A stretch of 64,000 nt of DNA from Actinocrinis sp035653575 (GCF_035653575.1 NZ_DASRBQ010000009.1:8511-72510); one strand, 5' to 3'. Counted from the first letter of the stretch, positions 19,107 through 28,290 are shown. Notes: generated from the letters alone by a model not told the origin. Made by a program: numbers and translations.

Positions 19107-21272
19107 GTGGCTACTTGCCCGCATTGCGGCGAAACGGTGCCGGACGGCGCGACGGCGTGCAGTCATTGCGGGGCCGCGCTCACCCAGGGTCGGCCTGAAC
19201 CGCAGGAACAGATACCGGCCCAGTCACAGCCCCAGACGGCTCAAGCTGCGCCGTCGGATCCGGAACCGGGCGCCGCTGCGGCCGCCCCGGGCGTCGACAC
19301 GTCCGGCCTGAGCTACCCGCCACCGGCCGGCTACGAGACCGCTTCCGCCGCCGATCCGACCGCGGGTCCCGCTGCCAGCGCCACCTCGGACCCCGCCGCC
19401 AGCCCCACTCCGGGTCCCGGCGCCAGCCCAGCCTCGGGCGCCGCCGCGGCCGATCCGACCGCGGGCACCGGTGCCGAAGCCTTCGGATCTTCCGGACCCA
19501 GCTACACGCCCCCACCCACCTACTCGCCGCCCCCCACCTACCAAGCCCCTCCGGTCTTCGCCGCGCCGCCCGACGGCGCTCCCGCGCCCATCCCGCTCTT
19601 CCGCCCGGCACTGGTCGGCCGCGCCGACCTGCTCGCCGTGCTCCGCGACGCGATCGCGCCGCTGGTCATCGCGCTGCTCGCGACTTTCGGCGTGGTGGTC
19701 GGCCTCGCCTGGCTGGCCAGCCCGACCGGCCACGGCGGCTTCCGCGACTGGTTCACCAGCACCGTGATCCTCGTCGCCGGAGCGCTCGGCGCACCCACGG
19801 ACCTGAACGTCGGCGGCACTCCGGTCAGCGACTCGAGCCTCGGCGGGTCCATCTTCGGCTCCTTCGCCCTCAACCTGAGCCTGACGATCAGCCTGACCGT
19901 CTGGACGATCACGCTTCTGCTGTTCTTCCTCTGGATGCGCCGCGGCCGGCGCAGCGAGGCCGCCGCCCCCAGCGCCTCGCCGCTGCAACTGGTCGCCCGC
20001 TCGGCGCTGCCCGCGCTCAGCGTCAGCGTGGTGCTGCTCGTGCTCGCCCTGGTCAGCAACGCCTCCGACGTGTTCAACCTGGTCGGCAGGCTCAACGGCA
20101 GCGTCGGCGGCGGGCTCACGCAGCAGCCGGGCGGCACGGATCCGTTCGGCGGCGGCGGTACCGACCCGTTCGGCGGCAGTGGCGGCGGATCGGGCACTGG
20201 AGGTTCGGGCGCCGCGCTGACCCTCGGCACGGCGAGCGATGCCACCAACGGCCTGCACTCCTCGATCGGCGTCTCGCCCGGCTGGGTGTTCCTCGGCCCG
20301 CTGCTCATCGCGTTCGCCGCGTTCCTGATCGGCCGGCTGACCACCGTCGCGCGTCGTCCGGTCGGCGACCCCGGTGGCGAGTGGATCAGGAAGCTGATCG
20401 GACCGTGGCGCGGCAGCGCGCGGATCGTCTGGACCCAGCTGCGCGCGGTCGGCCTGCTGGCCGGACTCGTGGTCCTGGTGTACGCCGAGTACGAACTGCT
20501 GACGGCCGACGGTTCGAGCGGCCGTGCGAAGGCGGCGCAGGCGATCGCCGCGGTGCTCCTGCTGCCGAACCTGATGATCGGCGGCGCGCTGAGCGGATTC
20601 TGCGTCAGCCTGTCCGACGGCGTGACCCCCGGGCTGACCGGCGCCCGCGCCGACGAGATCGGCCTGTTCGGCAACAGCCGGCCCTGGCTGATCTACCTGC
20701 TGATCCTCGCCGCCCTCATCGGTTCCGCGCTGCCGTGGTTCCTGGTACGCACCCGCCGGAGGGTGGTGAACCCAGCCGCGTTCGCCCCGGTCCAGGCCTG
20801 GCGGGCCGCGCTGCTCGGCGCGATAGCGGGCCTGGTGGTGACGCTGCTCGGCGAGCTGTCGATGTCTGGCTCATCCGGGCTCGGATCCCTCGGCATCCCG
20901 ACTGAGGCCGGCCTGACGTACAGCGTGTTCGGCGCCGTCATCGCGGGCGCGCTCTGGTGCACCGCCGCATACCTCGCGCTCGCCTTCCTGGTCACCCCGC
21001 GCGGACCTCGGGAGGCCGCGCAGATCCCGCAGCCTGGCGGCTCCAGCTACGTGCACAACTGGCCGGGTGCGCAACCGCAGCCGCAGGCGGCGCCGCAAGC
21101 CACCCCGCAGTTCCAGGGCGCAACACAGGCCACACCGCAAACCCAGGGCGCGCCGCAACCCGAGGCTGCGCCGCGACCCCAGGCAGCCACCGCGCAACCA
21201 GAAGCGCAGCCGTCCGGACCGGCAGTCGCGCCGCCGACAGCATCCGCCGCGGAGGGCCCATCACCTGAGTGA
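19107..21272 (+). CDS. Zinc-ribbon multispanning membrane protein
   Basis: About 721 residues from the GTG at 19107, preceded by GGGGGAA; an in-frame TTG four codons earlier is the alternative. The first 22 residues hold a zinc ribbon with Cys4, Cys7, Cys18 and Cys21 (CPHCG...CSHCG). A Pro/Ala/Thr-rich linker of about 140 residues leads to about eight hydrophobic helices between roughly 175 and 635, with a Gly-rich loop (GGTDPFGGGGTDPFGG) in the middle. The tail is again low-complexity (Pro/Gln/Ala). Related streptomycete zinc-ribbon membrane proteins are uncharacterised, so no function is proposed. It stands alone between DUF2277 and an APC permease. Confidence 0.82.
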   Translation: MATCPHCGETVPDGATACSHCGAALTQGRPEPQEQIPAQSQPQTAQAAPSDPEPGAAAAAPGVDTSGLSYPPPAGYETASAADPTAGPAASATSDPAASPTPGPGASPASGAAAADPTAGTGAEAFGSSGPSYTPPPTYSPPPTYQAPPVFAAPPDGAPAPIPLFRPALVGRADLLAVLRDAIAPLVIALLATFGVVVGLAWLASPTGHGGFRDWFTSTVILVAGALGAPTDLNVGGTPVSDSSLGGSIFGSFALNLSLTISLTVWTITLLLFFLWMRRGRRSEAAAPSASPLQLVARSALPALSVSVVLLVLALVSNASDVFNLVGRLNGSVGGGLTQQPGGTDPFGGGGTDPFGGSGGGSGTGGSGAALTLGTASDATNGLHSSIGVSPGWVFLGPLLIAFAAFLIGRLTTVARRPVGDPGGEWIRKLIGPWRGSARIVWTQLRAVGLLAGLVVLVYAEYELLTADGSSGRAKAAQAIAAVLLLPNLMIGGALSGFCVSLSDGVTPGLTGARADEIGLFGNSRPWLIYLLILAALIGSALPWFLVRTRRRVVNPAAFAPVQAWRAALLGAIAGLVVTLLGELSMSGSSGLGSLGIPTEAGLTYSVFGAVIAGALWCTAAYLALAFLVTPRGPREAAQIPQPGGSSYVHNWPGAQPQPQAAPQATPQFQGATQATPQTQGAPQPEAAPRPQAATAQPEAQPSGPAVAPPTASAAEGPSPE

Positions 21273-21341
21273 CCCGCTGACTCCATCGGCCGCAGAAGGC
21301 CCGTCACCCGACCGACCCACCGACCCGCGGGCGCGCCGGGC

Positions 21342-21370
21342 TTGTGAACGGCTGTTGCTGGAGCGATTCT
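21342..21370 (+). promoter_or_regulatory. Possible promoter for the APC permease
   Basis: TTGTGA (21342-21347), 17-bp spacer, GATTCT (21365-21370), 71 bases before the ATG. Moderate match only. Confidence 0.35.
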
Positions 21371-21441
21371 CTGCTTGTGCAGGCTCACACCTGAATCGTG
21401 GCTGTCAGCGGCCACGTCCTGCCGCTTGAGGGAGCCGCCCC

Positions 21442-23049
21442 ATGGCCGAGGTGACAGCGGGGACCGCCGGAAACCGTGACAGCACCGTCGAATCCGAACC
21501 GGCCGCAGGCAAGGGCCTGCGGCCCGGCGCTTTGGGGCTGATCTCCAGCATCGTGATCGGCACGGCCTCGGTCGCGCCCGCCTACAGCCTCGCCGCCACG
21601 CTCGGCTTCGTGGTCGCCGCGGTCGGGCTCCAGTCCCCGATCGTGATGATCCTCGCCTTCGTCCCCATGTTCCTGATCGCGTTCGGCTACCAGGGCCTCA
21701 ACGAGGCCGACCCGGACTGCGGCACCACCTTCACCTGGGGCGCCCGCACCTTCGGCCCGCGCACCGGCTGGCTCGGCGGCTGGGCCATCATCGCCGCCGA
21801 CATCATCGTCATGGCGAACCTGGCCCAGATCGCCGGCGGCTACGGCTTCCAGCTGGTCGGCGCGAACGGCCTGGCGGCGAGCAAGGGCTGGACCGAGGTG
21901 GCCGGCCTGATCTGGATCGTGCTGATGACCGTGATCTGCTATATCGGCATCGAGGTCTCCGTCTGGCTGCAGCGCGTCCTGCTCAGCGTCGAGCTGCTGA
22001 TGCTGCTCGTGCTCTCCATCGTCGCGCTGACGAAGGTGTACGGCGGCAGCGCACCGGCCGGCGCGATCCACGTCTCCGCGTCCTGGTTCAACCCGTTCGA
22101 CATCGGCTCGTTCACCGCCCTCACCTCCGGCCTGCTGCTCGCCGTCTTCATCTACTGGGGCTGGGACACCGCGGTGTCGATCAACGAGGAGACCAAGGAC
22201 AGCGCACGAACGCCTGGCCGCGCCGCCGTGCTCTCCACGATCCTGCTGCTGGTGACGTACGCGCTGGTCACCGTCTCAGCTCAGGCGTTCGCCGGCGTCG
22301 GCGACAAGGGCTCGGGGCTGGCGAACCCGGACAACTCCGGCGACGTCCTGTCCGGCCTCGGCACCTCGGTCTTCGGCTCGGCCGGCCTCGGCTGGTTCCT
22401 CAGCAAGCTGCTGGTGTTCATGGTGCTGACCTCGGCCTCCGCCTCGACGCAGACCACGATCATGCCGACCGCGCGCACCGCCCTCTCGATGGCCTCGCAC
22501 AAGGCCATCCCGTCGCACTTCGCCCGGGTCCACCCGCGCTTCCAGACCCCGACCTGGTCCACCGTCGGCATGGGCCTGGCCTCGATCGCGTTCTACGCCG
22601 GGCTGACCAAGATCAGCAACAACGTGCTCTCGGACTCGATCCTCTCGCTCGGCCTAGCGATCGCCTTCTACTACGGCCTGACCGGCCTGGCCTGCTTCTG
22701 GTACTACCTGCCGCTCGTACGCCGCGGCCGGCAGTACGGCAAAACCCTGTGGCTGCGCTGCGTATTGCCGCTGCTCGGCGCGTTGATCCTGTTCGCGTTC
22801 TTCGGCTACGCCTGCCATGTCTATTGGGCGGCTGACTACGGCTCGACCTACTGGACGCTGCCGTTCGCGCCGCACTGGGCGATCGGCGGGGTGTTCCTCA
22901 CCGGCATCGGCGCGCTCGTACTCGGCATCCCGCTGATGCTGATCTACCGGTTCGTGCGGCCCGGCTTCTTCCGCGGCGAGACGATCCCGAAGTCGAACGC
23001 GCTGACCGAGCGGCCGGTGCAGGAGGAGCCAGAGCCGGAGGCGGTGTAG
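21442..23049 (+). CDS. APC-superfamily amino-acid permease
   Basis: 535 residues, about 12 membrane helices, with soluble N- and C-terminal tails. The first helix has the APC signature SSIVIGTASVAPAYSLAAT, followed by FGYQGLNEADPDCGTTFTWGARTFGPRTGWLGGW, typical of actinobacterial amino-acid/polyamine permeases. The helix 6 to 8 region reads FIYWGWDTAVSINEETKDS. A GGGAG stretch lies just before the ATG at 21442. The substrate cannot be read from sequence. The gene converges on the second glycerol kinase, 50 bases away, without a clear hairpin between them. Confidence 0.88.
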   Translation: MAEVTAGTAGNRDSTVESEPAAGKGLRPGALGLISSIVIGTASVAPAYSLAATLGFVVAAVGLQSPIVMILAFVPMFLIAFGYQGLNEADPDCGTTFTWGARTFGPRTGWLGGWAIIAADIIVMANLAQIAGGYGFQLVGANGLAASKGWTEVAGLIWIVLMTVICYIGIEVSVWLQRVLLSVELLMLLVLSIVALTKVYGGSAPAGAIHVSASWFNPFDIGSFTALTSGLLLAVFIYWGWDTAVSINEETKDSARTPGRAAVLSTILLLVTYALVTVSAQAFAGVGDKGSGLANPDNSGDVLSGLGTSVFGSAGLGWFLSKLLVFMVLTSASASTQTTIMPTARTALSMASHKAIPSHFARVHPRFQTPTWSTVGMGLASIAFYAGLTKISNNVLSDSILSLGLAIAFYYGLTGLACFWYYLPLVRRGRQYGKTLWLRCVLPLLGALILFAFFGYACHVYWAADYGSTYWTLPFAPHWAIGGVFLTGIGALVLGIPLMLIYRFVRPGFFRGETIPKSNALTERPVQEEPEPEAV

Positions 23050-23099
23050 CAGGGCAGTGGTGTAGCGGCGTCGCGGCGAACGCGCTATCCGCAGGTGAT

Positions 23100-24617
23100 T
23101 CAGGTCGCAGCGTGGTTGGGCTGAACCCAGTCGAAGGTCCGCTCCACGGCGCGCCGCCAGTTCGAGTACTCGCTCTCGCGGCGCGCCGGGTCCATCGCCG
23201 GGAGCCACTGCGCCGCCCGATGCCAGTTGCGGCGCAGGCCCTCGAGGTCCGGCCAGTAGCCGACCGCGAGACCCGCCGCGTAGGCCGCGCCGAGCGAGAC
23301 CGTCTCGGCGATCATCGGCCGCACCACCGGGGCGTCCAGCACGTCCGCGAGGAACTGCATCAGCAGGTTGTCTGCGGTCATCCCGCCGTCGACCTTGAGC
23401 GTGGTCAGTTCGAGCCCTGAGTCGGCGTTCATCGCGTCCACCACCTCGCGGGTCTGCCAGCCGGTGGCCTCCAGCACCGCGCGGGCCAGGTGGCCCTTGG
23501 TGATGTACGAGGTCAGACCCACGATGATGCCGCGCGCCCCGCTGTGCCAGTGCGGCGCGTAGAGCCCGGAGAAAGCCGGGACGATGTAGCAGCCGCCGTT
23601 GTCCTCGACCGTGCGCGCCAAGGTCTCGATCTCCGGGGCACTGGAGATCAGCCCGAGGTTGTCGCGGAACCACTGCACCAGCGCGCCGGTTATCGCGATC
23701 GACCCCTCCAGCGCGTAGGCGGCGGGTTCCGCCCCGATCCGGTAGCCGACCGTGGTCAGCAGGCCGTGGGTCGAGCGCACCGGGGTGCCGCCGGTGTTGA
23801 GCAGCAGGAAGCTGCCGGTGCCGTACGTGCACTTCGCCTCGCCCCGCGCGAAGCAGGTCTGGCCGAACAGCGCCGCCTGCTGGTCGCCGAGCGCCGCCGC
23901 GATCCGCACGCCGCGCACCGCGCGCTTCGCCGTGCCGTAGACCTCCGCCGAGGAGCGGATCTCGGGCAGCATCGCGGCCGGAACGCCGAAGAAGTCCAGC
24001 AGTTCCTTGTCCCATTGCAGGGTACGAAGATCCATCAGCAGCGTCCGGCTGGCGTTGGTCACGTCGGTGACGTGCACGCCGCCGTCCACGCCGCCGGTCA
24101 GATTCCACACCACCCAGCTCTCCATCGTGCCGAACAGCACGTCGCCGCGCTCGGCCCGCTCGTAGAGGCCCGGGGTGTGATCCAGCAGCCAGCGGATGCG
24201 CGGCGCGGAGAAGTAGGTCGCCAGCGGCAGCCCGGTGCGCTCGAGCACGATGCCGGCGTCCGGGCGCTCGGCGAACTCGGCGACCAGCTCGTCGGTGCGG
24301 GTGTCCTGCCAGACCACGGCCCGGCCGATGGGCATGCCGGTGCGCCGGTCCCAGAGCACCGAAGTCTCCCGCTGGTTGGCGATGCCGATCGCGGCCACCT
24401 GGTCGGCGCCGGCCCCGACCCGGTGCAGCGACTCGCGCGCGACATGCTCGAGGTTGCGCCAGATCTCCATGGCGTCGTGCTCGACCCAGCCCGGTCGCGG
24501 GTAGAACTGCCGGTGCTCGCGCTGCGCCACCGACACCAGCCGGCCGCCCTGGTCGAACAGGATCGCGCGGGTCGAACCGGTGCCCTGGTCGATGGACATC
24601 ACGTACTGCGCGACCAT
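23100..24617 (-). CDS. glpK: Glycerol kinase (second copy)
   Basis: 505 residues. The ATG at 24617 follows AAAGG and gives the family N terminus; longer frames add unrelated residues. FGGY-family kinase: phosphorylates glycerol to glycerol 3-phosphate with ATP in the cytoplasm. Visible motifs are SIDQGTGSTRAI at the N terminus, WQDTRTDELV, GGVDGGVHVTDVTNASRTLLMDL, ALGDQQAALFGQTCF, YGTGSFLLLNTG and KVDGGMTADNLLMQ. It lies 64 bases downstream of gylR on the same strand and is probably co-transcribed with it, away from the main glpF-glpK-glpD unit. The sequence is clearly diverged from the copy at 26715-28235, so this is an old paralogue and not a recent duplication; a related polyol substrate is possible. 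Confidence 0.92.
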   Translation of the reverse strand: MVAQYVMSIDQGTGSTRAILFDQGGRLVSVAQREHRQFYPRPGWVEHDAMEIWRNLEHVARESLHRVGAGADQVAAIGIANQRETSVLWDRRTGMPIGRAVVWQDTRTDELVAEFAERPDAGIVLERTGLPLATYFSAPRIRWLLDHTPGLYERAERGDVLFGTMESWVVWNLTGGVDGGVHVTDVTNASRTLLMDLRTLQWDKELLDFFGVPAAMLPEIRSSAEVYGTAKRAVRGVRIAAALGDQQAALFGQTCFARGEAKCTYGTGSFLLLNTGGTPVRSTHGLLTTVGYRIGAEPAAYALEGSIAITGALVQWFRDNLGLISSAPEIETLARTVEDNGGCYIVPAFSGLYAPHWHSGARGIIVGLTSYITKGHLARAVLEATGWQTREVVDAMNADSGLELTTLKVDGGMTADNLLMQFLADVLDAPVVRPMIAETVSLGAAYAAGLAVGYWPDLEGLRRNWHRAAQWLPAMDPARRESEYSNWRRAVERTFDWVQPNHAAT

Positions 24618-24681
24618 CGCTGAACCTTTCGATACCTGATGCCGCTGCTGGAAACCCGTGTGGGAAGCGCTAACCGGGTCG

Positions 24682-25449
24682 TTACCAACGACCGGCGCCG
24701 AGGTCCCTCGAGATGGCCCTCGCCGCGTTCTGCACGAAGGCCACCAGCCCCGGATCCGCCCGGTCCGCGAGCGGGCACAACCGCTCCACCGCCCCGGCGA
24801 TGCTGATCGCCCCGACCACCAGGCCGCCATAGCCGCGGATCGGCGCCGCGATCGAGGCCTGGCCAGGGGTGAACTCCTCCACCTCCACTGCCCAGCCCAG
24901 CTCGCGCACCTGCCCGATCGCCCGGTTCAGCGCCTCGGCGGTCACCAGGGTGCGCCGGGTGAACCACTCCAGGTCCTCGTCCTTGACCTGCGAGGCCACG
25001 TCCGCGTCGTAGGCCAGCAGCACCTTGCCGAGCGCGGTGGCGTGCAACGGCAGCAGCGAGCCGACGTCCAGGGTCTGCAGCGAGTCGTCCGGCCGGAACA
25101 CGTGGTGCACGACCAGCACCTTGCCGTCCAGCGGGGTGCCGATGCGCACCGCCTCCCCGCTGCGCGAGGCCAGCGCGTCCGCCCAGTTGATCGCGCGGGA
25201 CCGCAGGTCGTTGACGTCCAGGTAGCTGGTGCCCAGGTGCAGCAGGGTCGCGCCGAGCTGGTACTTGCCGCTGGCCTTGTCCTGCTCCACGAAGCCCACG
25301 CCCTGCAGCGTGCGCAGAATGCCGTGCGTCGTGCCCTTCGCCAGGCCGAGCGAGGTGGCTATCTCGCCGACGCCGAGGCGCCCGGAGCCGCGGGCGAGCA
25401 GCCGAAGGATGGCGGCGGCGCGTTCGATCGACTGCACGGGTCCCGGCAT
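24682..25449 (-). CDS. gylR: IclR-family glycerol regulator (GylR-like)
   Basis: 255 residues. Winged HTH about 5-65 (QSIERAAAILRLLARG, IATSLGLAKGTTHGILRTLQ), then the IclR effector-binding domain (about 80-250) with LPLHATALGKVLLAYD and the conserved closing part ending AFVQNAARAISRDLG. Position next to glpF/glpK/glpD matches gylR of Streptomyces, a glycerol/glycerol-3-phosphate-responsive repressor of the gyl operon. A palindrome (25478-25492) sits about 30 bases upstream of its start and would overlap its promoter, consistent with self-repression; a second copy sits before glpF. No strong ribosome site is seen before the ATG, so the transcript may have a very short leader. Confidence 0.9.
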   Translation of the reverse strand: MPGPVQSIERAAAILRLLARGSGRLGVGEIATSLGLAKGTTHGILRTLQGVGFVEQDKASGKYQLGATLLHLGTSYLDVNDLRSRAINWADALASRSGEAVRIGTPLDGKVLVVHHVFRPDDSLQTLDVGSLLPLHATALGKVLLAYDADVASQVKDEDLEWFTRRTLVTAEALNRAIGQVRELGWAVEVEEFTPGQASIAAPIRGYGGLVVGAISIAGAVERLCPLADRADPGLVAFVQNAARAISRDLGAGRW

Positions 25450-25477
25450 GGCAGAGATGGTAGCTGGTCGGACGTGG

Positions 25478-25492
25478 TTCGACTATGTCGAA
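25478..25492. promoter_or_regulatory. GylR operator candidate 1 (near gylR)
   Basis: TTCGAC-TAT-GTCGAA, a perfect 6-bp-arm palindrome, typical of IclR-type sites. Overlaps the expected gylR -10 region. Confidence 0.7.
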
Positions 25493-25604
25493 TGGCAGTG
25501 CCGCGTCACAACGAGAGTCCGGCCGAAGCCCTCGGCAGGAGCGCGCCGCTCGTGTTACCGCCATGCTGCGAAACGGTACTTCACCACGCGCCAGGTGACC
25601 AGAG

Positions 25605-25619
25605 TTCGGCAATGTCGAA
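25605..25619. promoter_or_regulatory. GylR operator candidate 2 (near glpF)
   Basis: TTCGGC-AAT-GTCGAA, same pattern as the first site with one arm mismatch, ending nine bases before the predicted glpF -35 box. Confidence 0.7.
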
Positions 25620-25628
25620 CGGCGTACG

Positions 25629-25657
25629 TTGACTGGGCCGTTCGGCCTACCTAGTTT
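25629..25657 (+). promoter_or_regulatory. Predicted glpF promoter
   Basis: TTGACT (25629-25634), 17-bp spacer, TAGTTT (25652-25657). Adjacent to operator 2. Confidence 0.6.
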
Positions 25658-25794
25658 CACGACTATCGGCCTTCGAGCGATCCTCCACCACCGCCGGAGC
25701 GCCGATCCGGCTTCGCACCCCAGCCGCGGAGCGTTACGCGATCGCGGCTGCGGTGCCCGGCTGTGTTACAAGGTGCGCGTCTCAAGGAGGAGAC

Positions 25795-26628
25795 ATGGGA
25801 AGGTTGCGGGCCAAGGGGCTTCTGGGCGAACTGGCTGCCGAGTTCGCCGGCACGCTGATCCTCATACTCATCGGTGTCGGTGTCGTGGCGCAGGTCGTCG
25901 CCGGCGGCATCGGCAACCACGACAGCATCGCCTGGGCCTGGGGCCTCGGCGTCATCCTCGGCGTCTACGTCGCCGGACGGATCAGCGGGGCGCACCTGAA
26001 CCCGGCGGTCACCGTGGCCCTCGCGGCCTTCGGCGGCTTCTCCTGGCGCAAGGTGCTCCCTTACTCACTCGCCCAGACGCTCGGAGCGTTCGTCGCCGCG
26101 CTGCTGGTGCGCTGGAACTACACCGAGGTGCTCGGCAAGCTCGACCCCGGCCACACCATCAAGACCCAGGGCGTCTTCAGCACCCTGCCGGGCAACGGCG
26201 CGCTGCCGGTGCACCTGTGGGGCGGCTTCCGGGACCAGGTCATCGGCACCGCGATCCTGCTGTTCCTGGTGCTCGCCGTCACCGACCTGCGCAACAACTC
26301 GCCGCTCGCCAACATGGCCCCGGTCGTCGTCGGCCTGATCGTGGTCGCCATCGGCATGGCCTGGGGCACCGACGCGGGCTACGCGATCAACCCGGCGCGT
26401 GACTTCGGTCCCCGGCTCGCCTCGTTCTTCACCGGCTACGGAACCGCCTTCCGCGACCAGTACGGCGATCTGTACTTCTGGGTGCCCATCGTCGCCCCGA
26501 TCATCGGCGGCCTGATCGGCGCCGGCCTCTACAAGGTCCTGATCGGCCGCTTCCTGCCCGGCCCGACCGAGCCCGACGCGGTCGTCGAGGAAGCCGAGCA
26601 GCGGCTGCGGGAGAGTCAGCCCGCGTAG
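25795..26628 (+). CDS. glpF: Glycerol uptake facilitator (MIP/aquaglyceroporin)
   Basis: 277 residues; the ATG at 25795 follows AAGGAGGAGAC, which decides it over the in-frame ATG 14 codons earlier. Six membrane helices and two half-helices carrying the two signature NPA boxes: SGAHLNPAVTV and GYAINPARDFGPR. The Asp after the second box (NPARD) is the mark of glycerol facilitators as against water channels. It lets glycerol diffuse across the cell membrane, where the adjacent kinase traps it. First gene of the glpF-glpK-glpD unit, 86 bases before glpK, with GylR-type operators upstream. A short acidic C-terminal tail follows the last helix. Confidence 0.95.
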   Translation: MGRLRAKGLLGELAAEFAGTLILILIGVGVVAQVVAGGIGNHDSIAWAWGLGVILGVYVAGRISGAHLNPAVTVALAAFGGFSWRKVLPYSLAQTLGAFVAALLVRWNYTEVLGKLDPGHTIKTQGVFSTLPGNGALPVHLWGGFRDQVIGTAILLFLVLAVTDLRNNSPLANMAPVVVGLIVVAIGMAWGTDAGYAINPARDFGPRLASFFTGYGTAFRDQYGDLYFWVPIVAPIIGGLIGAGLYKVLIGRFLPGPTEPDAVVEEAEQRLRESQPA

Positions 26629-26714
26629 CAGAGGGCTGCGTAGTAGAAGTGCAGCAGCGCCAGCAATCCAACGCCATCACAACGCGGTGAGAACTTTGAG
26701 AAAGGCGGCAATCC

Positions 26715-28235
26715 ATGGCTGACTACGTCGGCGCGGTGGACCAGGGCACCACGAGCACCCGCTTCATGGTGTTCGACCACGGCGGCAACGAGATCGCCCG
26801 GCACCAGCTGGAGCACTCGCAGATCCTGCCGCAGGCCGGCTGGGTCGAGCACAACCCCACCGAGATCTGGGAGCGCACCCGCGCGGTCATCGAGACCACG
26901 CTGAACAACGCGGGCCTGTCCTCCTCGGACCTGGCCGCGCTCGGCATCACCAACCAGCGCGAGACCGCGGTGGTGTGGAACCGGCGCACCGGCCGGCCGT
27001 ACTACAACGCGATCGTGTGGCAGGACACCCGCACCGACCGGATCGCCGCCGCCCTGGACAAGGACGAGCGCGGCCAGACCATCCGGCGCAAGGCGGGACT
27101 GCCGCCGGCCACCTACTTCTCCGGCGGCAAGATCCAGTGGCTGCTGGAGAACGTGGACGGCCTGCGCGCGGCGGCCGAGTCCGGCGAGGCGGTGTTCGGC
27201 AACACCGACACCTGGCTGCTGTGGAACCTGACCGGCGGCGTCGACGGCGGCGTGCACGTCACCGACGTGACCAACGCCAGTCGCACGATGCTGATGAACC
27301 TGGAGACCCTCGACTGGGACGACGAGCTGCTCTCCTTCTTCGACATCCCGCGGGCGATGCTGCCGCAGATCCGGCCCTCCTCCGACCCGGCCGGCTACGG
27401 CGTGACCCGCCCGGACGGCCCGCTGCGCGGCGAGGTGCCGCTGACCGGAGACCTCGGCGACCAGCAGGCGGCGACCGTCGGCCAGGTCTGCTTCACCCCG
27501 GGCTCGGCGAAGAACACCTACGGCACCGGCAACTTCCTGCTGCTCAACACCGGCAACGAGCTGGTGCGCTCGAACAACGGGCTGCTGACCACGGTGGCCT
27601 ACCAGTTCGGCGGTGAGAAGCCGGTATACGCCCTCGAAGGCTCGATCGCGGTGACCGGATCGGCCGTGCAGTGGCTGCGTGACCAGCTCGGCATCATCTC
27701 CGGCGCGGCGCAGAGCGAGGCGCTGGCCCGGCAGGTCGAGGACAACGGCGGGGTGTACTTCGTCCCGGCCTTCTCAGGGCTCTTCGCCCCGTACTGGCGC
27801 TCGGACGCGCGCGGCGCGATCGTCGGCCTCTCCCGCTACAACACCAACGCGCACCTGGCCCGGGCGACCCTCGAATCGATCTGCTACCAGACCCGCGACG
27901 TGGTCGAGGCGATGGAGCAGGACTCGGGCGTGCGCCTGGACGTGCTGCGCGTGGACGGCGGCGTGACCGCGAACGAGCTGGCCATGCAGATCCAGGCGGA
28001 CGTGCTCGGCGTGCCGGTCTCCAAGCCGGTGGTCGCGGAGACCACGGCGCTTGGCGCGGCCTACGCGGCCGGCCTCGCGGTCGGGTTCTGGAAGAACACC
28101 GACGAGCTGGTCAGCAACTGGAACGAGGACAAGCGCTGGTCCCCGCAGTGGAACGACGAGCAGCGCGCCAAGGGATACCGCAACTGGAAGAAGGCCGTCT
28201 CCCGCACCCTCGACTGGATCGAGTTCGAGGACTGA
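26715..28235 (+). CDS. glpK: Glycerol kinase (main copy in glpFKD unit)
   Basis: 506 residues, usual GlpK length. FGGY-family signatures are complete: AVDQGTTSTRFMVFD near the N terminus, WQDTRTDRIA, GGVDGGVHVTDVTNASRT, TGDLGDQQAATVGQVCF, YGTGNFLLLNTGNE and RVDGGVTANELAMQ. Converts glycerol and ATP to glycerol 3-phosphate in the cytoplasm. It has the canonical DQGTT phosphate-loop motif, unlike the second copy (DQGTG). It sits between glpF and glpD; the ATG is preceded by GAGAAAGG. A very stable hairpin lies just after the stop codon, so glpD may be partly uncoupled from it. Confidence 0.96.
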   Translation: MADYVGAVDQGTTSTRFMVFDHGGNEIARHQLEHSQILPQAGWVEHNPTEIWERTRAVIETTLNNAGLSSSDLAALGITNQRETAVVWNRRTGRPYYNAIVWQDTRTDRIAAALDKDERGQTIRRKAGLPPATYFSGGKIQWLLENVDGLRAAAESGEAVFGNTDTWLLWNLTGGVDGGVHVTDVTNASRTMLMNLETLDWDDELLSFFDIPRAMLPQIRPSSDPAGYGVTRPDGPLRGEVPLTGDLGDQQAATVGQVCFTPGSAKNTYGTGNFLLLNTGNELVRSNNGLLTTVAYQFGGEKPVYALEGSIAVTGSAVQWLRDQLGIISGAAQSEALARQVEDNGGVYFVPAFSGLFAPYWRSDARGAIVGLSRYNTNAHLARATLESICYQTRDVVEAMEQDSGVRLDVLRVDGGVTANELAMQIQADVLGVPVSKPVVAETTALGAAYAAGLAVGFWKNTDELVSNWNEDKRWSPQWNDEQRAKGYRNWKKAVSRTLDWIEFED

Positions 28236-28244
28236 CGGCCGCGG

Positions 28245-28290
28245 CCGGTGCGTCCCTCCCGCGCCGCGCTCTGCGGGAGGGACGCACCGG
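28245..28290 (+). terminator. Strong hairpin between glpK and glpD
   Basis: Perfect 18-bp arms (28245-28262 and 28273-28290) with a 10-base loop, starting nine bases after the glpK stop. Probably ends or attenuates the glpF-glpK transcript. No T-run. Confidence 0.75.

Larger units (their letters stand above)
25450..25794. promoter_or_regulatory. Divergent gylR / glpF control region (345 bp)
   Basis: No gene is visible. The region holds two matching 15-bp operators (25478-25492 and 25605-25619), a rightward promoter (25629-25657), and a probable leftward promoter over the first operator (TTGTGA on the minus strand, about 17 bases before CATAGT-like sequence). The glpF leader of about 130 bases ends with AAGGAGG at 25784-25790. 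Confidence 0.7.
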
